64,000 bases of DNA from Dreissena polymorpha (taxonomy: Eukaryota > Mollusca > Bivalvia > Myida > Dreissenidae): positions 21,108,309-21,172,308 of the forward strand of contig NC_068356.1 in NCBI RefSeq assembly GCF_020536995.1, given 5' to 3'. Numbering within the stretch: position 1 is the stretch's first letter; each line of letters opens with the position of its first letter. Below the pieces are notes generated by a model, which searched no databases, was not told the DNA's origin, and worked only from the letters and a program-made list of their open reading frames with translations. The position numbers and the translations under genes were made by a program. Of this stretch, positions 11,376 to 23,599 are shown piece after piece.

Positions 11376-14300
11376 ATGTCTACTCCTAAGGGTAAGAAGA
11401 GGCCTGGGTGCTCTTATTCTATACAAAGCTTTTTCTTGCCATCTGTGAGCGATAATGAAAGTGAAAACGAACATGTAAGTTTGCCTCCCCCAAAAGTGCA
11501 AAAGATTAATGATGCACGTGCTTCCTCTGACATTGTGTCAGACGCCCATTTAAGTCCCCAAACACCAAGCAACAAGGAGAGATCTTCCGGGTTCAATCCT
11601 GCTTGGAAATTGGAGTTTCCTTGGGTTCGTGAAGTGGAAAATGGTATGTGCACATTTAAGATTTTTCTTTTTTACAAACTTATTTTTGTGCGACCATGCT
11701 CTGAAACAACGGTTGGTATCATCTTATACATAATTTGTATGAACAAGACATACAAACAAATAACATTTTTTAAGATATTAATAAATCTGTAAGACGATGA
11801 TAACTTGCGCAGTTTTACTAAGTTAAAAGCTCAGTGTATTACAAGATCTCATGGAACGAGCTGGACAGATTTTTTTGAAGTTAACTTTTTTTGAAAGGTT
11901 GTCCAATTGCCCATAGGAGGATCAAAGGATGCTTTGGATTAAAGCTATTTTTGACATTTTTGCGGCCTGCGAAGACAGGTCTATGATAAATTCTAGTTAA
12001 CGACCTTGTTATGATTCCAATATCACAGGGTGGGCTCTTTGTCATTTTTTTTCTCATTAAACATGATTTTATATATTTATTTGAATATATTGGGCTCCTA
12101 AAAAAAAAAATATATTATCCAGGATACTTTACTTCAACCTGTGGGCTGATGGTGGGTTTACAATAAGTAAAGAACTGTGAATTAGTCATGAGGGGCTGAA
12201 AATGACAGCTTAATTAAGTGAAAGGCCGAAAAGAGGTGATAGATACCAGAAGATTTGCCTGAAACTATATTCAGGTAGAACTGGCAATAATGCAAATGAA
12301 GTCTTAAAATATCAAACCCCAAGATGTCAAACAAATAATTTCATATGAGAAATAAGACTCCCAGTAATGTCTGACCTCTGCAACCAGAGAGACCAATTCA
12401 TCAGAGAGGTCAATGACAAAGAATTAACAAGAGGGCCATCGTGGTCCTGGGTCGCTCACCTGAGTAGTATTAACGTTAAGCAAGGGTTGTTAACGTTGTT
12501 TTGGGAAACGAAAGGGTTTGTTGTTTTGGCAGATTATACATAATATGCGTTATAAGTAGTTTTGTATATATATATATATATATAATATTTATTATAAGTA
12601 GTTTTTTGTGTGCGTGTTAACTTTTAAAGTAGACATTTGTTTTGGATTCAAGTAATATGAGGACATTAATGTAATAATGAGAAACAGCAAAAGAAAATGG
12701 AAGTAGATTTTCCACAAATTGTTGTCCAGCTTTGAGATCATGAGATAAGCATCTCAGCATCTTTGGATGATATAAACATGGGGTACGTTTTGATTATAGG
12801 CCCTATTGTTTTCTGTTACTCGCGCAAATTTGACTAGCAAACTGCGGGGATTGGGGGCTAATAGTGAAGATGTAATTGACACATGTATCTAACTCGCCAT
12901 CAAAATCAATTGAGACATTGTAAGGCTTATTTTGATGTTTTGGCAAGTTCTGAGGCAAGTTTTATTGAAGAAAGCAATTTATTTAACTCATGAATTTTAT
13001 TATGATCTATTAAAGTTAAAAAATATATATATATTTAAATTAAGTGTTTGTGAAATTAAATTGCAAGGTACGGTACGTTAACAAACATGCACTTAAATTG
13101 TCAACCAGATGTCGATTGGTTGACATGGTAGTGTGAAAAAAATGTTTCCAAACATTAAAGCATGTGGCCCAGGAAGCTTTTGTCAGTGCCTTTGACTTCT
13201 GTGCCATGGGAGCGTGTGTTCTCGCAGTTTATTTTCCTTTTTTGGACGGGTCCAGTAAACTGCCCCGTTCCCAATGACCTACAATCCCAATCAGAATCGA
13301 GTAAACAATCCCCGGAAACGCCAACTTGACGTATTTCAACACTGTTTTAAGTTGCGGCCAATTTGACTTCTCAACAATTGACTGGTTTAAACATTTAATG
13401 TTACATTCGTACATTAATGTGTCTGTTATTATAGCATACATTGTTATTGCGAAATATAAACCAGTCTGATTTTTCTTATGCTTCCGGAAATATTCGCCGT
13501 GAGTCACAATAGTAAGTATTACAGAAAGAAATTAAAGCCTAGTGAAGTCAAAAGCAAATCGTTGAGCAATTTCGGCTTCATAAAAAGTTTGGTGTCTGTT
13601 TCATTCACCCATTCCCCTCAGTACACTGCAACAAAAAATGTGGACAATGACAGTAGCCAAATGCAGATTGACAACAAACACAACAAAGCTATTTGTACAA
13701 GTACTGGTGTCTGGACTCTCAGTCTCATCAGCCCAGAAAGATGCCATTCTTGATATATTTATAGCAGATAAAAAAAGAGAACTCTGTCTGTAACAATCTG
13801 TTTTCCGATAGCATGTTGTTGTTTGTGCACGACTGTGAACAAGGGACAAAAATTGTCACAAAACCAGGTTTTAATTGTGAAAAAAAAGTCTGATAAAGGG
13901 AGACAACTCAAACTGAACTGATTATTTATAATACGCCCCCTTTGAATCAAAATAAATCTATTTTTAGTTGTGGCGACCTTGACCTTGGAGATATTGACGT
14001 AATTCTTTCATGCCACACATCGTCCCATGATGATGAACAAATGTGCCAAATGATTTTAAAATCTCACAATGAATGACATAGTTATGGCCCAGACAAGCTC
14101 ATTTATGACCAGTTTTGACCTTTGAACTCAAAGTGTGACCTTGACCTTGGAGATATCGACGTAATTCTTTCGCGCAACACACCGTCTAATGATTGTGAAC
14201 AAATGTGCCAAACGATTTTAAAATCTGACCATGAACGACAAAGTTATGGCCCGGACAAGCTTGTCCGCCCGCCAGCCTGCCTGCCCGCCGACATTCGCCA

Positions 14301-17300
14301 ATCTAATAACCAGTTTTTTCCTTCTGAAAACCTTGTTAATAAAAGTTTATGTTGCTTTCCTGTGTCATTTATAGCTGACAAAAATTTAACAAATTCATTA
14401 AAATACCATTCTTTAATTGGTACATTTCACAAGTTGATTTTTCCCAATTGGAATTTACGACTCGTTTTTTTTCCAAATTTGATGATTTCACGACGCGAAA
14501 AATTCCCAATGGGTACCGGACCCGTTCCCAATTGGGTGAAAAAAATCACTGTCTTGAAAACAGGTAGTTTTGTTACCAAGGCTAGCAACTGCATCAGACA
14601 CAAGCTTAAGTTATTTTCTTGATAAAATGAACACTGTTGTTTTGTGCTTGTTCTGCATGTGCGATCGTATTGCACTAGTTTAATAATTATTTAAAAAACA
14701 TTTTTATTAAGTCAATTTAAGTTTAAAAAATAAAACAGAATGAACAAAGAAACACAACATTATTGTGAGTGATATAACGTGAACGTAATGTAAGCAGCCC
14801 AACAAGAAATATATATTTATTACATGTGAAAATGAACATTGTGTAGTTCTTATAATTTTTAAGTTACTTTTTTTTTGGCAGGAAAAATTAATACAAAATT
14901 AAGCTTTCATTTACAAAATTATTAAAATACAAGAGCTGTGTTCGTGAAACACAATGCCCACTACTGCACCGCTTTGAAGCCATATATTTGATCTTTGACC
15001 TTGAAGGATGACCTTGACCTTTCACCACTCAAAATGTGTGGCTCCATGAGATACGCATGCATGCCAAATATGGAGTTGCTATCCTCATTATTGCAAAATT
15101 TGACCTTGACCTTGAAGGATGACCTTGACCTTTCACCACTCAAAATGTGCAGCTCCATGAGATATGCATGCATGCCAAATATCGAGTTGCTATCTTCAAT
15201 ATTGCAAAATTTGACCATTGACCTTGAAAGATGACCTTGACCTTGCATCACTCAAAATGTGCAGCTCCATGAGATACACATGCATGCAAAATATAAAGTT
15301 GCTATCTTTAGTATTGCAAAAAATATGGGCAATGGTAAAGTTTTCTGACGGACAGACTGACTGACTGACGAAAAGACAGACAGACGGACTGACTGACAGT
15401 TAAAAAAATATATGCCATCCTTCGGGAGCATAAAAAAGTGATGGCGAATGTTAAAGTTTTCGGACGGACGGACAGATGCCATATATTTGACCTTTGACCT
15501 TGAAGGATGACCTTTCTTGACCTTTTAAAATGTGCAGCTCCATGAGATACGCATGCATGCCAAATATCGAGTTGCTTTCTTTAATATTGCAAAATTTGAC
15601 ATTTGACCTTTGATCTTGAAGGATGACCTTGACCTTTCACCACTCAAAATGTGCAGCTTCATGAGATATGCATGAATGCCAAATATTGAGTTGCTATCTT
15701 CAATATTGCAAAATTTGACCTTGACCTTGAAGGATGACCTTGAACTTCACCTTTCACCACTCAAAATGTTCAGCTCTATGAGATACACATGCATGCAAAA
15801 TATCAAGTTGCTATCTTCACTATTGAAACAGTCATGGCCAATTTTTAAAGTTTTCAGACAGACGGACAAACACACGCACACACATACGGACCCTGGACAT
15901 CACACGGTCACATAAGCTCACCATGTCACTTCGTGACAGGTGAGCTAAAAACAACATTATTCTAAGTAGGTTCTATATATTTTCAAGTGTGTTGTTAAAT
16001 TTGTAATCCAAAAGCATTTCGGATTTTATTGTTCATGTAAATTTAACAAAATGAAGTCACAAATAAACATTTATCATATATTACAAGTAAATCCTTTATG
16101 GTGATTAAACTCATGCAAAAATTAGACTTGATATAAAACATCACATCATTCTTCGATGAAGAAAGCGTAGGCTTTATTTAATATAAGATTTCTTAATAAA
16201 AATTTTGTAGCGCAAAGAACTCTTGTCTTAGATCTTTACTTTTTTTTTTTAAATGAGTAGCATTTTTTTACAAATGTGAAAACTTTTCTCTAAATTAAGT
16301 CATTTACGCTGTATCTACAAGGCTGTAGTCATTCAGATAGGTAAGAGTTGAACAGTGGCATGTACCATTATTGAATAAACATTCATTTGGGAAGGGCGCC
16401 CATGCTGATTGGCTGATATTACCAAGAATCATGCCAGTTAAAAGCAAATTCACTAGAGAACATTGTCTCAGATGACACGCGCCAGGGTAAAAAAACTGTT
16501 TATCTTTGATGTTTCGTTATTTTCAAACTCTCCTTGCAGAATTATGTAATTGCAATACATCAATTTCAGGCGACCCATACACAATTTTTTGCCAGGCCTG
16601 AGTTTCATCGCAATTGTGATCAGGCCTTGGGTTAAGTTTGCAGACTATTATTGGGGTGTTGTTTCAAGTTATCTTAATTGGTCTTTAGTTTTATTACTTT
16701 TGAGACAACGTTGAAATATACTGATTTTGCGCTTAAATTTGAAGGGTTTGTCACAGTATACCAAGCTGAACAAAGACATTAATGTTGACTACCATGAGAA
16801 AGGTAAGTATTGATTTTTTGATAGCAGAGTATGAGTGATTAAAGGCAATAATTAAACATTTTACACTTATTGGTGCTTTAAGGTATTAGCACTCTAATGG
16901 GACATGTTGATTTTCTCTTCTTTCTTCGCATATTTCTTAGTGTTGTGGTATTATGCATTGATCATTAAAGTTTAAATACAATTCACAGTATAATAATTTT
17001 TTTCTCCATTTTCAGTTTTGAACCCCCAAAATTTTTTTTCTCCATTTTTTCTGAAACATGTATTTACAAAATTCACACTCATTAATCCAAATATTGAACA
17101 AACAACACTTTTTTAGTATGTATTAATAGATAAATGCATAATATATACAAATATGATAGTTTATAACATGTGTGAAAAGGAATAAAGAAAATATAAACAA
17201 ACAAGTGATGTCATCATCCTTCGGAAAACGAGAAAAATTGCAATCTCTAGTCACGAGTTTTTTTTAAATAAATTGTCAAAAAAAAGGCAAAAGGAAATTA

Positions 17301-20300
17301 CAATCTCTGAACAAAGAAATCATCTACAATGTATGCTTGAATGAAAAATAAAGAAAACAAGGGACAAAATTGTCACAAAACCAGGTTTTCATTGTGAAAA
17401 AAAAATCTGATAAAGGGAGAAAACTCAAACTGAACTTTTGAAATGACCAAAAAAAATTAACCCCCTTTGTAATTTTTTTTTTTTTAAATCTATTTTTAGT
17501 CGTGGCGACCTTGACATTGGAGATATTGACGTGATTCTTTCGTGGGACACACCGTCCCATGATGGTGAACAAATGTGCCAAATGATTTTAAAATCTCACA
17601 ATGAATGACATAGTTATGGCCAGGACAAGCTCATTTATGGCAATTTTTGACCTTTGAACTCAAAGTGTGACCTTGACCTTGGAGATATCGACGTAATTAT
17701 TTCGCGCGACACACCGTCCAATGATGGTGAACAAATGTGCCAAATGATTTTAAAATCTGCAATGAACGACATAGTTATGGCTCGGACAAGCTCATTTATG
17801 GCCATTTTTGACCTTTGAACTCAAAGTGCGACCTTGACCTTGGAGATATCGACGTAATTATTTCCCGCGACACACCGTCCAATGATGGTGAACAAATGTG
17901 CCAAATGATTTTAAAATCTGACAATGAACGACATAGTTATGGCCCGGACAAGCTTATTCCGCCAGCCCGCCAGCCAGCCAGCACGCCAGCCAGCCAGCCG
18001 GCCAGCCCGCCCGCATTCGCCAATCTAATAACCAGTTTTTTCCTTCGGAAAACCTGGTTAAAAATGGGGGTCACCAGTGAAAACGAAAGTTCCTGTTTTA
18101 CAATCAAGGGTACCCCCCTTTTCCAGAAACGCCATACTGAATTTGAGATTTTTATATGTGAGCATAAAGATGAGCTAAATGTTCAAAAATTATTATAAAT
18201 AGATAAAAAGAAGAAGAGGAAAAGCGTAATAAACTCATAAACATATTAACATACAAACATCTCATATATCATGTGTGACATGGAACCTACAGTAAGATTT
18301 GCTAACCTAGTTTGAAATTGCACATGAATGCGTTCTTCTGTAAATAAGACTTGAAAATGTTACAGGGACATAATTAGAACATTAATAATTAAGTAACAAG
18401 GCACATTTAATCATTCAATCATACACGTTTAAAGGACAATAGATTTATCAATTTATCAATGAGTAGTGAATCAGTGATACTAGTGATAACATTAAACTTA
18501 TTATGACAAACAAAACAAAAACATGAATGTCACGGTAGTTTTTTTGAAGAACTTCGACAGGTTGGAATAACTTCAATAAGTGACCGTCTGCGTCAGAGTT
18601 ATTCATTATAAAAATGTTCTTGAGACCATTGCGTTCAAAGATCATTTTAACTTAAGACGCATAAAGTTGAGTCCAGAGCCAGCTATAATATTTATGTTGT
18701 TGCAGCATTGAACACATAACTGAAAACAAGAACACTCAGTGACTGCAAGTTCCTAGCTTATTTCTGGGTTGAATTTGAGTCCATAATCTGTCTGGTTTCA
18801 TTTTCCTCCTGCACAGGTTATCAGCATATCACTGAAAAGATAACACCATTGTTCCTTTGAAGTTGATATTTGCCTAGTAGTTGTATTCAGGCAGGTTCAT
18901 AAGAACTTCAATAAGTTTAAGTCAAAGAATATTATGCATAATTGCAATTTGTGTATGAATAATTTTAAACCTGTCCATTTTTATTTATTAAAAAATAAAT
19001 ATTTGATCATTCCTTATTTATTTGACTTCAATAAGCCTTCTCAAAGTTGTTTCTATAAATTGACAACATTTCCTTCATGTTATTTAACAAAACAATCATA
19101 TACAGATGTCAAATACACAAGCACTTGTATAGGAGTAAGAACTGACATTAGTGTTTCATGAGAAGTGTGACATAATCCATTATAATATGCGTCATTGTTT
19201 TTATTTATTCAGACATTCACGACATAGCATGTTATTACTAGTATTTTATATGATACGCCCTTTTAAACTAGATTTTTAAGTAAGTGCAAACACCACATAT
19301 ATACATTCTTCATCCAAATGTTAATACCAAATACATGTATTATCCCTACTGGATATGAAACTGACTATTAACGTTACATTTTATTTATTACTTAAAACAT
19401 TTGTTCTACATTAACAATCACATAAATCAGTGAAATACCTTCTTCATGTCAATCTTATAAGCCTGTCTGTATAAAGGAGATAGTTGACACTTGATGAATG
19501 GTCCTACTTGCATGTATTTCCATTTTCTTTAAGTTCAATTGATCATTGGAACATTCAGTGTTGAAAAAAAGTAATTAACCCCTCCTGGCCCACCAATATT
19601 GATGATCATTGCTGAAAAGATAATACATATGCAGCATTTTAATTTGGATAACCATAATACATAATTTAGGAGATCACACACATAGCAGCCATTGGCATAT
19701 CATTTTCAGAATAGTAATTTTAGTATTTGGGACATAATAAACTTTTGTTGTTTGTTTGAGGAAAACATCATTACTTGGTCATAAAATTCAAATATGATGT
19801 CCTTGATTTCCATGCATTTACAACACAACTTTTTCCTTACATGGCATATTTTCTTTTTCAAAATTAAAGCAAATATTTGCCTGGTTATGTGGTAAAAATC
19901 ACTGACAGGGTGCACTTTTCCTACAAAATCTACTTTACTCCAATTACGAATAATTAAACTGTTATACTTGAAAAAATATTGCATAATCCATGTACCTTCC
20001 TGTTCCGAGCTTTGTGTTGATAGCAAAACAAGGCATTCCTTTCTTAAAAAGTTGAAGACTCTTCTTTCCGTGATGGGTTTTTCCGTATGATAACCCGTTC
20101 ACATGGCTACAGTCATCACACAAGCATAAATCCACTTTATCCCCTTTTACTGCTCACCAACAATATTAAATTTTGTAAGTGACACGGGTTCTAAATGTTA
20201 TTCTTGACAGTGGTCAAAATTTTCAAGCGTTTGACATTCGTATTTCCAGGAATCATTTTCTTAATAAATATCAACACTGCCATACTTTAGTTGACGTTTA

Positions 20301-20725
20301 TCATTAACTCCAGTCACATAAATATGAACAACAATAACACTTTTATGAATCTTTCTCTTTCAAGATAGCATATTGCTTTTTCTTTAAACGACCCAATCTG
20401 TCAGGTACAATGTCTGCCATATTTGTTGTCATTTTATTTAGCTTGCGGGTCCTACATTTAGTATTTCATAGCGTATTTATAGAATATTTGTAGTTTTCCG
20501 CACATACCCAGAAAACGTTCGAAGTGACGGATATATACGAAATAAGGCGATATTGCACGAAGTTCATTAGAGTGCTAATACCTTAAGTAAGTCATATGCT
20601 AGAACACAATAATATTAATATCCTTTTTTGTATTTTCAGATCACCAGAAAGATCCTGAAGCATCAAAATCTGGGCAACATATGCAGACTGCTAAGAATGT
20701 GTCAATCACTAAGACTTATAACTAA
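11376..20725 (+). CDS. Transposon-derived zinc-finger gene, four phase-matched exons, probably broken
   Basis: Exon 1 (11376-11643) starts with a good Kozak A at -3. It encodes MSTPKGKKRPGCSYSIQSFF, a Ser-rich linker and LEFPWVREVENG, ending in phase 1 at ATG|GTATGT. Exon 2 (16570-16630) follows AATTTCAG and reads GDPYTIFCQA, the start of the FW..DP...FC..C finger found in hAT-derived KIAA1586/TTF-type proteins. Exon 3 (16745-16802) reads GLSQYTKLNKDINVDYHEK and ends AAAG|GTAAGT. Exon 4 (20640-20725) continues in phase with DHQKDPEASKSGQHM and stops at 20723. The 1-2 and 3-4 junction phases agree. Inside exon 2 the frame breaks just after FCQA, and a 4-bp loss in a CCTGCCTG-like duplication would explain it. 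The transposase core is absent. It may be a young pseudogene or a transposon remnant; the exon chain is inferred. Confidence 0.45.
11793..12430. other. Probable intron sequence; nothing recognised
   Basis: AT-rich with no exon or clear element end. It lies between exons 1 and 2 of the zinc-finger gene model. Confidence 0.35.
12431..12480 (+). mobile_element. 5' fragment of a HINE-like element
   Basis: AACAAGAGGGCCATCGTGG followed by GGTCGCTCACCTGAGTAG resembles the conserved start of a bivalve repeat I remember. No matching tandem units or 3' hairpin follow, so it looks truncated. A (TA)n run lies near 12566-12586. Confidence 0.35.
12481..13838. other. No gene seen; a microsatellite only
   Basis: This stretch belongs to the long first intron of the zinc-finger gene model. 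Short frames such as those near 13229-13753 have no splice context or recognisable domain. Confidence 0.35.
13839..14340 (+). mobile_element. HINE-like element H6, two 161-bp units
   Basis: The 5' part contains AAACCAGGTTTTAATTGTG. TTGGAGATAT recurs at about 13985 and 14146 (161-bp unit). The 3' end has CCGCCAGCCTGCCTGCCCGC and then the hairpin AACCAGTTTTTTCC with GAAAACCTTGTT. It is the same family as H8. Confidence 0.6.
14341..14929. other. AT-rich spacer with CCCAATTGG-rich stretch
   Basis: CCCAATTGG motifs near 14443-14540 may be an old hAT remnant, but no TIR pair or target duplication could be defined. No gene is seen. Confidence 0.3.
14930..15437 (+). mobile_element. HINE-like element H7a, three ~111-bp units
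   Basis: It starts ACAAGAGCTGTGTTCGTGAA. Units containing GACCTTGAAGGATGACC recur about 111 bp apart, followed by GACTGACTGACGAAAAGACA. It ends with a short hairpin around ATGCCATCCTTCGGGAGCAT. Confidence 0.6.
15478..15952 (+). mobile_element. HINE-like element H7b, second tandem copy of the H7 family
   Basis: Three further units of the same core follow H7a directly. They are followed by CAGACAGACGGACAAAC and a near-perfect terminal stem-loop in which AGCTCACC and TGTCAC pair with GTGACA and GGTGAGCT. The 5' end is missing, and the two copies differ in their 3' hairpins, so they are different subfamilies side by side. Confidence 0.55.
15953..16569. other. Intron sequence before exon 2; nothing recognised
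   Basis: AT-rich. It ends with the pyrimidine-containing acceptor used by exon 2 at 16570 in the zinc-finger gene model. Confidence 0.35.
16882..20582. mobile_element. 3.7-kb TTAA-flanked TIR element filling an intron
   Basis: GGTATTAGCACTCTAATG is found at the left end and, inverted, at the right end. TTAA is duplicated at 16878-16881 and 20583-20586. It occupies nearly all of the intron between exon 3 (ends 16802) and exon 4 (starts 20640). The interior holds HINE H8 and a minus-strand frame (19706-20026, about 106 codons, with CCKC) that I do not recognise. The size suggests a decayed autonomous copy, but no transposase could be named. Confidence 0.75.
17350..18063 (+). mobile_element. 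HINE-like element H8, three 161-bp units
   Basis: The 5' part holds AAACCAGGTTTTCATTGTG. TTGGAGATAT recurs at about 17517, 17679 and 17840. A CCAGCCAGCCAGC tract and the hairpin AACCAGTTTTTTCC / GGAAAACCTGGTT close it. Compared with H6 it has one more unit. It is nested in the TTAA element. Confidence 0.65.
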
Positions 20726-20977
20726 TTAAATGTCCTACTATTAAATAAACTTGACATATGTGCCGTTATTAAATAAACTTATTAAATGTACTGTAATTAA
20801 ATACAGGTTTTCAACATCATGTCAAATGCTTAGTTTTTGTTTGTATTATTTTCACATGATCTTTATTATCCCAATGTGGCCCCAGTTTGGCGACAATTTA
20901 TTGACTTTGGCAAAAGGGATGCTGGAGGTTTCGGTAAATGACAAGTTCGGTAAATTGGATTTATATAGTAAATGCCG

Positions 20978-22611
20978 CAGTGTCCGACAAATCCATTGCC
21001 CGGAGCCCGGGGGCTACCGAAATTTTTCATCGGGCTACTGAAATTTTCCAGCTGACGCCCGCCGGGCTACTATAAATCTATAAGAGCAGTAGCCCGGTTT
21101 ATTGACAGACATACGTAGAATAAACACGCTGACCATGTGTTTGTACACTGTGTATTGCTTATAATCTGATAACAAAGTGCAATCAATTATCTAATCAGTC
21201 ACCGATCACTTGCGGTAATGTCTTAAACAGTAACAGTGTATTTTAATCATCCAATCAGAATCAACATTTGTCGTCTGCTAATAATATAATGAGAGCCGGT
21301 TGGATTGTTGGCGCACATGATGCAACATCATTTCGCAGTTTGGAATTATTTGTTAACCCCAACAATCAGTAATAGCGACAACGTTTTTGATGTCGTTAAA
21401 TATCCAAGGACGCCAAACATTAAATTAATCAAAACAATAGCGGATTTTTCAAAACAGTAACGAAACGGAAAATGAATATTAATGACAACTTTGTGAACGC
21501 GGTTAACACCTGCTAATTAGTTTGCATTGTCAATTAATAATTGGATTAATCGACTGTTATTCAATAATCCCATACATGCCCGATTTATATTTTTAAAACC
21601 AAATTATGGGTGGGTAATATAGACGATAAGAGTCATAAACACAAACATTTGAAATTTTCTAAAGTGTCAAATGAATTTCGGCATATGGTTCTATTTAAAG
21701 ATATGATGAAATAAGCTTCCAATCAGGACCGTTGTATTGCAACATGCGTAAATAACCTGCCACGGTTTGCACGCGTTGTACAGCTATTTTAGGTAACAAT
21801 ATTCTACATTTAAGAAATGAATTTCTTTGTACTGATAAAAAGCGCGTGAAAATTGGCGTGGGTGTATTTATTTGTAAATAAAAATTTCGTAGCGGGTACA
21901 ACATTGAGATCATTTAATTTCCATTAAAAGTTTTGTTGTGAATTTCAACTAAAGTACCGGGGTATCTCGCGAATTATTTGGCATTGACATTTTCTCTTAA
22001 TAAAATATCATGTAAACACGCTGTATCGTTACCGTTACGCTGTATCAGTTCCTTCATTATTAAAACAATTATTGTATTGTATACTGACTGCACACAAGTG
22101 TCGTAACATACAGATGCAATACGTAAATTCGGACAGTACTTAAAGTCGGACACAAGTAAATAAATGATTTAATACTCTTGATTTCTTGAAACTCGGTATT
22201 TGTTGTTAAAAAGGGAAATTGCATTGATTAACACCATACGAGTCAATCGTATTGATCATCTAAACGTTTTATTAACGTTTACGACTTAACATGCTGTCCA
22301 AATTTAAGTACAAATACATGTGCACATACATGTAATATCTACATGTAGTATATGATTTTCTTTGGTACATTTACATTTAAGTACACGGTGCCTGTACTGT
22401 AGCATTAATTTACGATATTGATTGTATACATCAGACTACTTGCTGTTTTATGTATATGCATGTATACATATTATGTATATGTAAATGAAGAAATGAAATA
22501 AAGATGAAAACCTGCCTCTCATCATTTTGTAGGAAATTTTTATGGGCTACCAAATATTTTTATTGGTAGCCCAGTGGGCTACCTGAAAAATAAGAAATTT
22601 GTCGGACACTG
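20978..22611. mobile_element. 1634-bp hAT-like element, 7-bp TSD
   Basis: CAGTGTCCGACAAAT stands at the left end and inverted at the right end. AATGCCG is duplicated at 20971-20977 and 22612-22618. Sub-terminal blocks repeat GGGCTACC in both orientations (near 21029-21070 and 22545-22583). The interior is AT-rich without a usable transposase frame, so it is non-autonomous. It splits the left inverted repeat of the larger element. Confidence 0.8.
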
Positions 22612-22845
22612 AATGCCGTGGAGGTTTCGGTGAATTGGTTTTTATAGAGGTGGTATACCTAAAATGAGGTGTTAATGACACCTATTATTGGCTTACAATA
22701 ACATCAGGGGCATATATTTGCCAACTATGGATTAATTTTGAGTTGAGTAATAAATGCTATGCCTACGGTAAAGAATTAAGGGGCATGAATGAGCTACCTC
22801 TGAACTTTTTAAATCAAATTCTTTTAGGAAATTGTAGGTACCAAA

Positions 22846-23590
22846 CCAAAACAAGATGCGTTTGTGAAACACAATATCCCCCTATATGATGTTTGACCTT
22901 GAAGGATGACCTCGACCTCGACCCTTCACCACTCAAAATGTGCAGCTCCATGAGATATATTGCATGCCAAATATCAAGTTGCTATCTTCAATATTGCAAA
23001 AGTATTGACTATTCATAAAATAAGCGATTTGGACCACAAATATTTGACCTCTGACCTTGAAGAATGACCTTGACCTTTCACCACTCAAAATGTGCAGCTC
23101 CATGAGATACACATGCATGTAAATATCAAGTTGCTATCTTCAATATTGCAAAAGTACTCATAAAATGAGCGATTTTGGCCACATATATTTGACCTCTGAC
23201 CTTGAAGGATGACCTTGACCTTTCACCACTCAAAATGTGCAGCTCCATGAGATACACAATTATTACACATGCATGCCAAAGATCAAGTTGCTATCTTGAA
23301 TATTGAAATACTGCAAAAGTGAACATTAAATTAGCGATTTTGACCCATATATTTGACCTTTGACCTTGAAGGATTACCTTGACCTTGAGCTTTCACCACT
23401 CAAAATGTGCAGCTCCATGAGATACATATGCATGCCAAATATCAAGTTGATATCTTCAATATTGCAAAAGTTATTGCAAATGTTAAAGTTGGCGCAAACA
23501 GACCAACAGACAGACCAACCAACCAACCAACCAACCAACAGACAGGGCAAAAACAATATGTCCCCCACTACTATAGTGGGGGACATAAAA
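22846..23590 (+). mobile_element. HINE-like element H9, four units
   Basis: It starts ACAAGATGCGTTTGTGAAAC. Four copies of the GACCTTGAAGGATGACC core lie about 155 bp apart, each with CAAGTTGCTATCTTCAATAT. A (CCAA)n tract and a perfect terminal hairpin follow (TATGTCCCCCACTA with TAGTGGGGGACATA). It shares its core with H7 but has longer units. Confidence 0.65.
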
Positions 23591-23599
23591 AATATAGAT

